This document shows, in pieces, positions 12,468 through 24,225 of a DNA stretch of 64,000 bases (positions within the stretch are counted from its first letter, which is position 1; each line of letters opens with the position of its first letter). Under the pieces are notes generated by a model. It was not told where the DNA came from, made no database searches, and saw nothing but the letters and a program-made list of their open reading frames with translations. Source of the DNA: Streblospio benedicti. Its lineage: Eukaryota; Annelida; Polychaeta; Spionida; Spionidae. A program made the position numbers and the translations under genes. The stretch spans positions 23,877 to 87,876 of the forward strand of contig JAGTTF010005625.1 in assembly GCA_019095985.1 (NCBI GenBank). The letters are read 5' to 3'.

Positions 12468-13145
12468 GTGTGATTCAGCAGATGACTGGAATCTTGATCC
12501 TGCTAGTCTGACCTGCCAACCTTCAGAACAACATCCAGGTATGCCAGATGAGCACTGACAGTGTTGCTGAAAAAACCAGTAACCAGTACCAGACTTCGAC
12601 CAATCAGGGCAGAGGCATGTACACAGTTTTAGATCGAAGATTTCCACACCTTGCTGGATAGTTTTGATGATTTTTTTCTTCGATGTGATGAAAACTCATT
12701 TTAGCTCCTCTGTCCATATGAAAGGGCACTTTGGGCTAAGAAAAGGTTTAAATGGGGCCATGGTATCACATAGTTGACTATAGTTTGATACCTGATTCAC
12801 AAGGCCGAAACAGCTACAGATGTTGCTGGTTGATTTAGGTATTGGGAGGTCCCATATAGCATCCAGGTACTTGGATAGGGGCTCAATTCTGTCATTTGTA
12901 ATTCGGAAATTATGTTTCTTTCTGTGAAAACTGGAACTTATCAGGGTTGAGTACCATGCCAGCATTGCCAACCAAGTTTAGAAATTCCAGTGTGCGCCAT
13001 CAATGTTTCTCAAGGTCCATGTCATAGTGCACAGTGTCATCAACACATCGTTCCTTGCATGGGAAGCCTGCTAGTATTGCATCAAATCTTCTCTTGTACC
13101 CGTTTCCAGATGAGAGGAATCCTTGTGGGGCTCGCTTGTACCTTC
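12468..13145 (-). mobile_element. second gypsy pol fragment (old fossil)
   Basis: On the minus strand three pieces in order resemble Ty3/gypsy pol. They are a reverse-transcriptase part with CVDDT (about 13,020-13,060), the connection region with FGLVNQVSNYSQL (about 12,760-12,800), and the start of RNase H (SGTGYW, about 12,575-12,595). It is broken in several places, has no visible LTR, gag or integrase, and differs clearly from the element at the left edge. It is probably much older. The assembly gap cuts its left end. Confidence 0.75.
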
Positions 13146-13408
13146 AGCGGCCAAAAGGTGTGATGAACGTAGTGAGGCTCTGGTCAAATTCACGAAGAGG
13201 TACACTATGGTGAACTACCAATACAGTATACTGCCACACTTAATCATGTCTTGTCTTATTACGTTGGTATATGTTTTGATGACATGGAACCAATCAGATC
13301 TTTACAGGTCATCACAGATTTTGTACACCTCCAATCTTTCTGTAAATCTTCGACAGCATTTATCAACCTGTTTCATTCACATACGAAACGTGCACTATTA
13401 CGACAAGT
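13146..13408. other. unassigned spacer
   Basis: Between the pol fossil and the tandem array; no motif or repeat recognised. Confidence 0.4.
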
Positions 13409-13636
13409 GTAAAGAAAGTGAAAACAGGGCACGAGATTCTCCGTCAGGTAGCGCACACTCGACGTAATAGAGCAAGTTTCAGAGACATATACACACAACA
13501 TGCACAATACATCCTGCCAAGATTACAACGTGCTCGACGCACATAGTGACCTAGGCTAGTAGAGGCTACTAGCCTAATAATAGTAACAAGGCAGACAGTT
13601 GATGCAGGTGCGAAACGAAGTATAAGTACTGTGTCT

Positions 13637-13732
13637 CGGGGATTAGTGTAGTTGGTAGCATGTCCGCCAACGACATCGGACTGGTTTGAATCATGGACGG
13701 GGAGGCTGTAAGTTCGAATCCACAATCTTCCA
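13637..13732 (+). ncRNA. tRNA-like SINE head, array copy 1
   Basis: TAGTGTAGTTGG resembles a Pol III A box and AGTTCGAATCC a B box, spaced about 65 bp apart. This is the pattern of a tRNA-derived SINE head. It is not a functional tRNA gene: no seven-pair acceptor stem or normal anticodon arm can be drawn. Confidence 0.55.
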
Positions 13733-14480
13733 AATAACTTTACCTTGTCTCTGAAATTTCATTTCACTTGGTGGAAGAAGACTAGCCCGGGTGATTCGTT
13801 GAAGCCTCCGGGTAGTTCCCTGTGAAATTGTCCATCAGTTCAGTGGGCTGGCCCTGTATACAAGATAGTGGGGGGGAGGGAGCTACCGCCCGGGAAATTT
13901 TGAACTCGAGATAGTTGGGTATGTGTGATCTGATGGATGATGGGAAAGTGTAGATCTGAGAATTTTTACGGGTCTCTCGGTCACCGAAAGCTGACTATGG
14001 GACGATCCATTGCCGGGAGAATTCCTGATCTGATAACCCCCTGTGTCCCTGGTTCACTGACGGTATAGAACTTTCTATCTCTCTCTCCAAGGCAGCCAGT
14101 AGTAGGGTGATGGCGACTCTGGACGGTCAGCTGATCAATGAGTGCCCAGATCCCTTGTGGATAGCTGGAGTCGGACACGAACAAAGGAGATTCTGCAGGA
14201 TTGCAGAGGATCTCCAGGTGCTGTACAGCAGAAAGGGAGTTGGGGCAGTCCGTAAAGAAAGTGAAAACAGGGCACGCTGTTCTCCGTCAGGTAGCGCACA
14301 CTCGACATAATAGAGCAAGTTTCAGAGACATAGACACACAACATGCACAATGCATCCTGCCAAGATTACAACGTGCTCGACGCACATAGTGACCTAGGCT
14401 AGTAAAGGCTACTAGCCTAATAATAGTAACAAGGCAGACAGTTGATGCAGGTGCGAAATAAAGTATACGTACTGTGTCTC

Positions 14481-14574
14481 GGGGGATTAGTGTAGTTGGT
14501 AGCACGTCCGCCCATGACATATGACTGGTCTGAATCATGGACGGGAGGCCGTGAGTTCGAATCCACAATCTTCC
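14481..14574 (+). ncRNA. tRNA-like SINE head, array copy 2
   Basis: Same A-box-like and B-box-like elements as copy 1, with GAGTTCGAATCC intact at 14,552-14,563. Confidence 0.55.
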
Positions 14575-15323
14575 AAATAACTTTACCTTGTCTCTGAAAT
14601 TTCGTTTCACTTGGTGGAAGAAGACTAGCCCGGGTGCTTTGTTGAAGCCTCCGGGTAGTTCCCTGTGAAATTGTCCATCAGTTCAGTGGGCTGGCCCTGT
14701 ATACAAGATAGTGGGGGAGGGAGCTACCGCCCGGGAAATTTTGAACTTCGAGATAGTTGGGTATGTGTGATCTGATGGATGATGGGAAAGTGTAGATCTG
14801 AGAATTTTTTACGGGTCTCTCGGTCACCGAAAGCTGACTATGGGACGATCCATTGCCGGGAGAATTCCTGATCTGATAACCCCGTTGTCCCTGGTTCACT
14901 GACGGTATAGAACTTTCTATCTCTCTCTCCAAGGCAGCCAGTAGTAGGGTGATGGCGACTCTGATGGTCAACGGATCAATGAGTGCCCAGATTCCTTGTG
15001 GATAGCTGGAGTCGGACCCGAACAAAGGAGATTCTGCAGCATTGCAGAGGATCTTCAGGTGCTGTACAGCAGAAAGGGAGTTGGGGCAGTCCGTAAAGAA
15101 AGTGAAAACAGGGCACGCAGTTCTCCGTCAGGTAGCGGACACTCGACATAATAGAGCAAGTTTCAGAGACATAGACACACAACATACACAATGCATCCTG
15201 CCAAGATTACAACGTGCTTGGCGCACATAGTGACCTAGGCTAGTAAAGGCTACTAGCCCAATAATAGTAACAAGGCAGACAGTTGATGCAGGTGCAAAAC
15301 GAAGTATACACGTACTGTGTCTC

Positions 15324-15418
15324 AGGGGATTAGTGTAGTTGGTGCCATGTCCGCCCATGACATATGACTGATCTGACCCATGGACGGGAGGCTGTGAGTT
15401 CGAATCCACGATCTGCCA
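15324..15418 (+). ncRNA. tRNA-like SINE head, array copy 3
   Basis: Third occurrence, about 841 bp after copy 2; B box GAGTTCGAATCC intact. The array ends some 35 bp later. Confidence 0.55.
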
Positions 15419-15453
15419 AATAACTTTACCTTGTCTCTGAAATTTCGTTTCAC

Positions 15454-16149
15454 AAGGCTGATTTAGTAATTAAGCTAAAACAAATTCAACTACAATTACT
15501 TAATGACCACTTCCACAGCAGATAAAGATGTAAAAGTCTTACCTTAAAGTGGTATCCCACAGCTCCGTTCTTGAATGACCATTCCGTCAATGCGTTTACC
15601 TATAGCCGCCTAATGGTGATTCAGCATGCGTTTATTGTTCTTGGAGAGAGCGTTGGGTAGTAGCTGATTTTATTATTTAGTTGTTGTGTTATAGCTGTGT
15701 CAACGTCAAAAGGTACTTCTAAAACCACTCACTTCAAGCAGTGTGTGTTATGTGACAGTTGATTAAATGCCCGCCATGTTTACGTTCAGTGTCAGTTTTC
15801 CAAATTTTCTCCAACCTATGCGACAAACCAATGTATGAACCAACCGACATCTAAACAACAAGGTGGCTGGTACGAGGTGGTTAACAGTTATTCCAGAACG
15901 TCGGAAAATTTTGAACATGTTCAAAATGTTATCGACGGTGGAAACGACCAAATATCAACCCTACAACCAAGAGCGTGCACTGAACTGCTAATCTACGTCA
16001 ACATAACTAATTCAAAGATAGATCAATGCACTTTCACATTTTTAAACGTTATTCGATCGTTTGCCACTGCTCGGAGAGGTGGGACAGCCTCTAAACAGTG
16101 CAAGAAAGCCTTTTGCCAGTTCCAACAAGTTCTCTCCACTCAAAGAAAT
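15454..16149. other. unassigned spacer
   Basis: No convincing gene. A 57 bp minus-strand stretch (15,543-15,599) is bounded by splice-like signals but has no recognised homology. A 105-codon plus-strand frame from 15,835 has no known motif. Confidence 0.35.
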
Positions 16150-16690
16150 TGAATTAAATGGATATATGGGTGTGTTTCCAGATAACAAACTAACATTCAA
16201 TAGTCACGTTGATGAAATTACAAAAAGGTGATCAACAATCTCAACTTGTGAGAACGCTTCATATGTGTTCCCAAGAAAGAAAGGAAATACCTTATAATAG
16301 TTTAGTTTGTCCATATTTAGAATGTGCCTCTGCAACTTGAAATCCCCACAGTCACAATCCAATGAAACATTGACAATATTGAAGCGGTCCACCAAAGAGC
16401 AGTCCAATTTGTGTTGAAAAACTACACCTACAGTCCTAATGTACAGCTCAGATGACCACACAGCTCCAATAGGTCCCCCTAGAACACAATCATGACCTCT
16501 CAGACTTTGCACTCTTCAACTCATCCACAAATAACCTTCCATGACACACTATTGCCATCGTCCATAAACAATTTATATTACCAACAAATCCAATCACACC
16601 GTTCAGAAGCCCACAGGTACTATATATACTACCTTTTTTACAAGAACAACAAGAACCTGGAATGATCTTCCTTTGATAAAGTAAAATGGA
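16150..16690 (+). mobile_element. LINE reverse-transcriptase C-terminal relic (CR1/jockey-like)
   Basis: Translated pieces in shifting frames follow the conserved tail of non-LTR reverse transcriptases. First comes a GVFPDNKLTFNSHVDEI-like segment (about 16,165-16,220), then sequence resembling the usual C-P-LEYA-WNPH region (about 16,310-16,355), and an R-WNDLP-like end near 16,655-16,675. It has several frameshifts and stops and no complete RT core or endonuclease. The 3' tail is not clearly defined. This is a 5'-truncated, decayed LINE, the usual fate of such insertions. The clade assignment is tentative. Confidence 0.65.
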
Positions 16691-17797
16691 AGCTTAGGGT
16701 TATCTGTCTTCAGCTATGTCTATTGTGGTAAAAGTTTGTTTGGTAAAAAGATGTGAGATAAGATTGGAAATGAATTAGAGAAAAAAATCAAAATTTAGCA
16801 AAAGCATAGAAGCAGGAGAAGCGAGAGGATGAGTCAAGTTTTCATTAAATTTATTAGTTCTGATGTGACCCAACTCTATTCATTTTCTGCATGTTCTGCT
16901 TTTTAATGTTTTCTGCATTTTAGGGTATCTGAATACTTTCGTGCATATTGTTTATACATTTATCATCTATGTATTTTAACATATTAAACATCGAATAAAT
17001 CCTTATTTACTTACAAACAATTGTGCATTCTTAAATAATGCGTGCATTTGCTGTGGAGGCTGAATATTTAATTTTCGCCAATAACTGAAGGAAAATATTT
17101 GTTAACGCCACCATTTTGAAAGTCGTCCTCTGTCAACCTGCAGAGTTGGGTTTTTTAAATACATCTCCTGGGGCCAAGAGGGTGATTAAGGCTGAAAATT
17201 TTAATGCCATATCCAATCAAATCGCTTTTCCTGTTATCAGCTCATTTTGATTCATCCCACGTGTAATATAAAGGGTCTAACGAACACAACATAGGATTGA
17301 ACCCATCAAATTTTATAGTAATTTTTTTTCGATTTAAATTCTATTTTCGGATCTTATGGTTTAAAGTGTAAGCTTTTGATATACTAACATTAAATGATTA
17401 TCAAACAACCTCTTAGGTCCAGGGCATTGAGTTGAAAAATTGATGTCTAACCAAACACATAACGAGCGGTTCACCTATGTGGACATTTCTCGTACGTCGT
17501 AGTAAATATGACAGCAGTGCTGTTGCCACGGACTCACAAAATAACAGGTGCATTTTAAAAAGTATTGCTGTGGATTAAATATTCCATCAATTCCTATCAA
17601 ATTAAAGCAAGTTGACAACAAGTGTATGTTGTTTCTTATTCTTAACACTTGGAACCAAAATATTAAATAGTCATTGTTGTAATAAGCTGCAAACATTGAC
17701 GTGAGTATACTGGGCGGGTAACTCGCCGAATTCGGCTGTCAAATTTAGCAATGCACAATATAAATGCTAAAATATAACAATTTACCTTAAACAAGTA
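16691..17797. other. AT-rich DNA, nothing recognised
   Basis: No exon-like frame, RNA gene or clear repeat boundary seen. Confidence 0.4.
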
Positions 17798-18963
17798 CAT
17801 AGACTTATGCATATGGATAGAATCGCATATTACTACAGATTATTTCCATCAAAAGTTTGAATCAATACAACAAATAATAAGTGAGATAGCATGCAATATT
17901 AGTGTGGTGTTTTTATTTTGGTCTACATAGATCTAGACATTTCCGTGTACAGCCATAGTGGAATATGCGAGTCAGGAAATAAAACAGCCCATACATTCTC
18001 CTTCATATCTCCGACCATATATCAGCTAAAAATATTTCATTATATTATATAGAATCTATAGATGTATGCGTTTCCAACCATACCAACTTTAAAAATTTAG
18101 GAGGAAATTTTAATCACAAACTATGTAAGCAAAAATGAGCATTGGGATAAGGATTTGTGATAGCTGCAAACCAATGATCAGAGTATATGTTATTCACTTG
18201 TATGAGGGCAATAGTAATAAAATAGTAATAAAAAAAAACCAACAAGAAACACTTTTATTTATTAATATCTTTATTTTCACAAAATGGAATAAACTATACA
18301 ATGTGCATTGACACTCTTTATTCAACGGCCTCAAATGTTTGAACCCAGCAAGCAGCTAGATTACTTGCTCACCTGGACCTGAAAATCGATCAATAATTTA
18401 TCAATAGGCTATGTAATTGACTCTAGAAATGTTCACAAAATTAACTAATTTAGATGTATATAATTGCTGATAGCTCGGTTAATACTTAACCGATTTTGAA
18501 AAAATTTTTTTTTAATTTTTCCTGTTGAATACCTCTAAAAGAAAAGTTCAAGTAAAAATTTTTCAAACTTTGAAGATAAAATGGTTAATGTAGAGGATCA
18601 TTTCGATCGGGAATTTGACAGGTAAATCTTAGCATTATATACTAAGAACATGCCAGTGAACTTTGCCACATATATCAGTCTATATTTCACCTAAAAATAT
18701 TTTAATGTTATGACTATAAACTATAGAAGTATGCGTTTCCAATCATACCAATCACAAAAAATCAGAAGGACTTTTTATGACTAAACTTTGGAATCCAAAA
18801 TGAATATCGCATCGGCCATGAATTTGACAATGGCATTAAGAATTTTAGTAACAGGGAAGATAGATATTGGATGATATTTCAGCTATAAGTCGTTCAATCA
18901 TAATATACTTACCATGGAAATAATCTGTAGAGATATGCGATTCTATCCATATATACAAGTCTA
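17798..18963. mobile_element. ~1.17 kb non-autonomous element with ~55 bp inverted ends
   Basis: The left end (AGACTTATGCATATGGATAG at about 17,801, running to about 17,855) is matched, inverted, at 18,910-18,963 with a few mismatches. Inside are two relatives of a segment containing TATGCGTTTCCAA (18,066 and 18,730). The same internal and end motifs recur at 46,640-47,300. No transposase is encoded. Confidence 0.65.
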
Positions 18964-19582
18964 ATTAATTGCTCAATCCAATTAGTTTATTTTTGATCAT
19001 CATTTAAGTACATAGCCACATTTGACAGTTAGGACTCAGTCGCATTATCGTAACAATCTTTGCAGAAGTTGTGATTGGAGTGTGATTGTTGACCATTGCG
19101 CTTGAAATAACGGACAATAATTTGAGTCCATGGCATATAATAAAAATATATATAAATATGGGAATATGGTGGATGGTTGTCTGGTTGATAGAATTATTTT
19201 AGTAAGGGTGATACGGATATAAGAGGTACTGTTCCAACATGCATTATTTAATTGACAAACATACTTTCATGACATGTTCGACTAAAAATGTGACTCCTGC
19301 TCTGTCGCCAATGCTCCTTTGCAGCATCCTTCCAATGCAAGCCTCTTGATAAAGACACTGAACCATAGTACCTGATTTTCAAGTTGTTCTATACATTCCG
19401 TGGCGACTGGTAAACGACACCTTTGTTGTGTGATATGAAGCAGCGGGTCTCATGATTCTACTAACTGTTATGCCACATTAAAGATGAACTCCACACACAT
19501 GATTGGAGACCATGACCTCTTTTTAATCTTTCTATAAATGCCAAACGGATGCATTATAATGTTAATGCATCTTTGCTTTTAG
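18964..19582. other. unassigned DNA upstream of the NAT10-like exons
   Basis: No coding exon recognised. An upstream non-coding exon of the NAT10-like locus may lie here or farther left, because the first coding exon is preceded by a splice-acceptor-like CTTTGCTTTTAG. Confidence 0.35.
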
Positions 19583-20726
19583 AAAATATGAGGAAGAAAG
19601 TTGATAACCGGATCAGGGCACTGATCGAGAATGGCGTGTCGTCTGGTCATAGGTCTTTCTTTGTGATTATTGGCGACCATGGCAGGGATCAGGTAGCTTA
19701 AGATTAATTTTTATGATTAAAAATAAATCAACATAAATGTATATAAAAAGAAACCCAATTTATGTATATCTTGTGTTTATTGTAGGTCGTTATTCTTCAC
19801 CATATGCTCTCTAAAGCCACTGTCAAAGGGAGACCTTCAGTTCTGTGGTGCTACAAAAAAGAGCTTGGTTTCAGCAGGTGACTGTTTTAATCCCTTATTG
19901 CGCTCTCTATTTTGTTACCTTGTAATTTTTTTTACCAAATGTCTATTCTTTTTTACCCCAAACAATCTAATTATGTGTCATTATTCTTACAGTCACAGAA
20001 AAAAGTGAATGAAGCAACTGCAGAAGAAAATCAGAAGTGGAAAACTGGATGTTAAAGAGGATGATCCTTTTGAACTGTTCATAGCAGCAACAAATATTCG
20101 CTATTGCTATTATTATGAGACACACAAAATTCTTGGAAATACATATGGAATGTGTGTTTTACAGGTAAATGATTTACTTTCTGAAAATAATAAATCTTTG
20201 TGTAGTGTTTTTAATATTTGAATAAAAACCGTAACCTTTGATGTTAAATCAAATAGTGTGAAGTAATTCAGGTAGGCATGTAGAGCATTGGAAAGTCACA
20301 GGATGGAACTCATGATCTGTACAGTATACTACCTACAGGTCATACATGCATAGTCAGAGGCATTTATCCATTTGGCTAACTTTCCTACACGTTCAAAGGC
20401 GTTGAAGTATTTCCCCGGTCGTCAGATATCCCCAACGGGATTATGAGTTCTGTTGATGTCCACTGCACAGGGCCTCTTGGAGTCACGACCATATGTGTCT
20501 ACACCTTGCCGCAGTTTTCCATAATCCGTCAGGTGCACGTGTCACTCAATAGGACGCTGCCCACTTCTTAACAATACTTAATAAACTGAATTGCATGGTT
20601 TTTCCAGGACTTTGAGGCTCTCCCAACCTGTTGGTGAGAACGATTGAGACTGTGGAAGGCGGCGGTCTCGTGGTTCTCCTGCTGAGGAACATGGACTCCT
20701 TGAGACAACTCTACACGATGACCATG
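19583..20726 (+). pseudogene. NAT10: NAT10-like RNA cytidine acetyltransferase, first four coding exons
   Basis: Four exons with GT-AG introns match the N-terminal start of animal NAT10 (Kre33 family, which acetylates cytidine in rRNA and tRNA in the nucleolus). Exon 1 is 19,583-19,692, with ATG at 19,588 and protein start MRKKVDNRIRALIENG. Exon 2 is 19,786-19,877 (VVILHHMLSKATVK). Exon 3 is 19,993-20,164 (DDPFELFIAATNIRYCYYYE). Exon 4 is 20,608-20,726 (MTM at its end). Two defects are visible. A TGA at 20,006-20,008 stands where the family has Arg, as if CGA had become TGA. Exon 4 is 119 bp rather than the 123 bp expected, losing four bases after codon five and so shifting frame. The fifth exon is not found before 23.4 kb. 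Introns are kept, so this is a partial duplicate, not a processed copy. Sequencing error is the alternative. Confidence 0.85.
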
Positions 20727-20775
20727 GTAATAATGTGAAATATGACATTCATTTTATGTACATTTAATCAAGTTA

Positions 20776-20916
20776 GAACATTAATCGCACTGATCGGCCA
20801 TGCACACAATCCGTGAATTTTACGTATGGCGTGAACTCTCAGTTGTAGAGGTCACTAAATTTCACGTCGTAAGTAAAATTCATGGATTGTGTGTCCGAAC
20901 TGTGCGATTGGTGCTC
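20776..20916. repeat. small hairpin element in a former NAT10-like intron
   Basis: The segment at about 20,781-20,835 (TTAATCGCACTGATCGG, then ACACAATCCGTGAATTTTAC) is repeated inverted at about 20,860-20,912. The total is about 140 bp with a short loop. It looks like a fold-back MITE; no coding capacity. Confidence 0.65.
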
Positions 20917-22300
20917 TAAGTATTTCATATGGAGGAAATGCAAAATTACTGGCTGCTATTGTCAAAAACATTAATGAGCAGCATTAAACAAAATTTATTT
21001 CTTAATGACACAGAGATGTGAACATCCCATTATAATGTAAAACGTTTGCATTACTTTGGAGATCAACGTATGTTTATTTTTTTAGAATTTGCTTTTAATG
21101 CTGTTGATTTCTCAGTGTAAAATTTTGAATTTTTACGTACGGGAACCATGGTTTCAAAAACAAACAGAGAAAATGAAAATTCAACAAAGTTTAAGAAAAA
21201 TATGGTAATTTATTGCAAACTGTACTGATTTTGCTTGTATTTTTGAAAATCTGTTTGTGAATAATGCCTCCCAGAAAGATTTGGTGTTTATAATTCAAAA
21301 CACGCTGCTGGATCACGGCAGTAATGATTTGTAGCGCTGAAAAAACGTGAGGCTGTTTTTGCGTTGTTGTAAATGTAAATGGTGGTTTGCTTAGTTTTTG
21401 GTGTTTAAAAAATGCATTGCAAATGTTTGTGAAAAGGTGAAAAAAGGGAAAAGAAAAAATGGACGCTAGTTTAAGTAAGTTGCAAAAAAATAAATGTTTT
21501 TTGGTGAAATGTAAACATGTTTGCTGGATCCTTTTTATGATTCTAGAATATAAAAGTAATGGTAGAATTTGCATGATGATTGCTTATAAGATGTTACATA
21601 ACGTTATCTATTATTAATCGCGATGACACTGCTTCAAAATGCCATAAGATGGCCTTATATGTCAAAGCCTAGCTATGAGTTTGACAGTATCTGATCTACT
21701 CTTGTGTTGAACACCCAACCACATGGAGGGAGCCACTCAGCATAGCTGTGTTTACATTTGTACACACCACATTTCTGGGTTATTTTCTGGGTTGAATGAA
21801 TTCTGTCATTTAACACAGTGGCAGATACTGTATGAATTGATGGTTTTTGCTATTATCGCCCTCATTATTGCTTATTGTGAATAGATAAACATTAAGATTT
21901 TGTTAAGATTTTCAATTATTTTTATTAAGATTTTTGCTTGAAAATTAAGATTTTTCATAGCTGTGATTAAGATTTTCAACTCTGACGGGTTCACATCTCT
22001 GTAATTCAAACATAAATAACATAATATAATGATAAATGATATGGTATAATGTATTTGATATCAACATCAACGTAGATATTCAATATCCTCAATGTATCAG
22101 TATGAAATGCTTAAAATCACATTTTCGGAATAACTTCTGTTCATGGATTTCCGTTCGGCAGTGTAATATTATCTATTCATATTGATCTAAAAAGAGAAGC
22201 TTCATTATCTGATACCAAAGCTAGGCTTCGGTATAAATGGCCAGAAAATTTAGCTCTGTGTTTGACATGGATGTGTAAAGCTGAATGGGAAATGATAATG
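20917..22300. other. AT-rich DNA, nothing recognised
   Basis: A 127-codon minus-strand frame at 21,191-21,574 is low in complexity (rich in F, I, K and Q) with no domain and is not called. No further NAT10-like exon was seen. Confidence 0.45.
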
Positions 22301-23340
22301 GAAGGCCCTATATTTTTCTTTTTAAACCAATCCTTTATTTTCATGTTCATTTATTTTAATTTCTAATCATTCATATATGTTATGATTTATATCTTCACCT
22401 TAACCAATATTTGAATTTCGTAAGACTTATATTTTCTTATGATTCTTATAATTTCTTTTTCAAAATCAATATTATATTTTTCAATCATTTTACCTTAACT
22501 ATATTTTCCAATTTTTTCTACTGCCTCTATTATTTCAATTCTTTAGATTTTTTCAATTATCCTAGTTTATCCACCATTCTTGTATTTTTCTTTTCTAAAT
22601 CATATTATATTTTCCTTTATTTGACCTTTACTATATATTTCAATGTCGATTCCTGTATTTTTTTAATCTAAATCATGTTCATATTTACCAATTTTTACCC
22701 ATGACTGTATTTTTTTAACCGTTGCTATGTTTTATATTGCAGGGTGACCACGGACAGGGAAAATCAGGGAATTTTGTGAAAAAAATTCCCTGACTGGAAA
22801 AATGAGGGAATTTGAAAATCTTTAATAAATCATGGAAAAATCAGGGAATTTTTAAGATAAACTTGTAAAATAATTGGGTAATCTAAAATGATCAAAAAAT
22901 ACATACAATACATATTTGGTTTGTTTTTTGTCGGGCTTTAATAAATTTTTAGACATGCAGTTTTTACTAAAACATCTTTATAAAGTGAACTTGGCATATA
23001 CTAACTTTTCACACCCAATTATAACAACAATACTATGAGCAAAATGAGGTGGTAAAGGTGTGACTGAGTCTTAAAATCACGTCCAATTATTAAACGTACA
23101 TCAGGAAAAAATGTCAAACAATCAGGGAAAATCAGGGAATTTCATTTTCAAAAATCTGTGGTCACCCTATATTATGATAATTCGTATTTTTATTCATCTT
23201 TTACCCATTTCTATATTTTTATCTTTTTTGTAAGCGTTCCTCTAAAGAAGTTTTTCAAAAGTTTTCATATATTTTTCTTATTCAATCAATTTCTATATTT
23301 TTGTATTTATCAGAAACACAACTTATAGGTTCCTCTATGT
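22300..23340. repeat. T-rich degenerate satellite-like tract
   Basis: The plus strand is strongly pyrimidine-biased, with recurring ATATTTTTC, TTACC and TCTATATTTTT phrases at irregular ~30-40 bp spacing. The tract is interrupted by the TIR element at 22,741-23,168. Its right part (from about 23,190) is also present at 47,482 onward and so belongs to block D. Confidence 0.5.
22741..23168. mobile_element. 428 bp MITE with AGGGTGACCAC ends
   Basis: The element starts AGGGTGACCAC and ends GTGGTCACCCT, a perfect 11 bp inverted pair. Both halves contain AATCAGGGAATTT repeats. The end sequence recalls hAT-type termini, but no convincing 8 bp target duplication was found, so the superfamily is open. 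Confidence 0.75.
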
Positions 23341-23398
23341 ATCTAGTAATTATTCAGTACTATAGTATAATATGAACATGTGTCTGCTGTATTTGTAG

Positions 23399-23526
23399 CG
23401 ATGATCCAGAGCAAGTTTAACGACGCGCAGTGCAAGCGGCAGACGTTCCAGAAAGACCTGCGTCTGTCGGTCAACATGTCTGACGCGGTCGACCAGCCTC
23501 TGCACGTCGGCTCCGCAGTCAACGAG
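23399..23526 (+). pseudogene. GLYR1: GLYR1/NPAC-like penultimate exon
   Basis: A 128 bp exon bounded by TTTGTAG and GTAACC. It encodes 42 residues including FQKDLRLSVNMSDAV and PLHVGSAVNE, closely following the C-terminal dehydrogenase-like domain of animal GLYR1 (N-PAC), whose counterpart reads QKDLRLAIALGDAV. GLYR1 is a nuclear, nucleosome-binding protein with a 6-phosphogluconate/3-hydroxyisobutyrate dehydrogenase fold. The exon is GC-richer than its surroundings, as expected for coding sequence. The last exon, 700 bp downstream, is out of frame in this copy. Earlier exons of the gene are not in the window. In D3 this exon is scrambled and in D2 it is missing. A related beta-hydroxyacid dehydrogenase is the alternative identity. 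Confidence 0.7.
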
Positions 23527-24225
23527 GTAACCGCGGCAACACGACGACACTGCGCCATGATACAGACATACGATAGTGTCAATACTGTAAAACTAGAACA
23601 TTTCGGGGCTATTAAATTTTGCGATTTTCATCTATAAATTATTTTGTGACTATTTAATTTTGCGATTTTGGTTCATCCTGGATCTACTTTACATAGGCTA
23701 TTAATGTTTGCTGACTATTTAAGTTTGTATTTTTGCACCTACCCACGAAATTTGCAAATTAAATCATGTCAGCATTTCTAGTTTTACAGTACTTTGCTAA
23801 GAATTCTTGGTGTTATTTTGACAAACATTGATAGAGATGAAATCTTTGTTTCTTCGGTTACGTTGCCATCAAAGGAGCGTCTGGTTGACAGAGACTAATC
23901 ACTGAGTGGCTGAATATGGTACTATGACCGTACCCTGATATCCTAAAATTTGTATTAGAAAACGTGTATTTGCTTGATTCTTGCGTCAATTTATCAATCT
24001 ATATCACAGTGCCTACAAATCCTTAAAGAATCTATTTTTTTTATTATTTGGGGGGAAATTTATGTCAGGCTGTCTGCAAATCCTTAATAAATCTAATGTT
24101 GCATTATTTGGGGGGAAATAATTGCTATTAGAATGTCTTATTTAGCTTGCCTTAAGTCTTAAAAAGGTTTTTTAAAAGTTTTTTCCCCTCATCTTTGCTC
24201 CTGATTGACGGTTTGTTTGTTGCAG

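Larger units (their letters stand above)
13409..15453 (+). repeat. tandem array of an ~842 bp unit, about 2.4 copies
   Basis: The phrase GTAAAGAAAGTGAAAACAGG recurs at 13,409, 14,252 and 15,093, giving periods of 843 and 841 bp. Units are nearly identical, differing by scattered substitutions and one- to four-base indels; the third stops at GAAATTTCGTTTCAC (15,453). Each unit holds a tRNA-like segment (separate entries), then a C/G-richer stretch. Open frames inside are repeated with the unit and show no known domain. Confidence 0.9.

Noticed and set aside
12321-12647. Open frames running through runs of unknown residues at 12.3-12.6 and 37.1-37.4 kb
   Set aside because: They cross assembly gaps, so frame and content across the N runs mean nothing.
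13637-15418. Functional tRNA genes
   Set aside because: The A and B box patterns are present, but a full acceptor stem and anticodon arm cannot be formed, so these are tRNA-like SINE heads.
13409-15453. CRISPR array
   Set aside because: Units are ~842 bp long without short spaced repeats, and the sequence is from an animal genome.
15543-15599. 57 bp minus-strand stretch between a TATAG acceptor and an AAG|GTAAGA donor, encoding VNALTEWSFKNGAVGYHFK
   Set aside because: The splice signals are good, but there are no neighbouring exons, no recognised homology, and a 19-codon frame can arise by chance.
21191-21574. 127-codon minus-strand open frame
   Set aside because: Low-complexity composition in AT-rich DNA, with no domain, no splice context and no conservation evidence.
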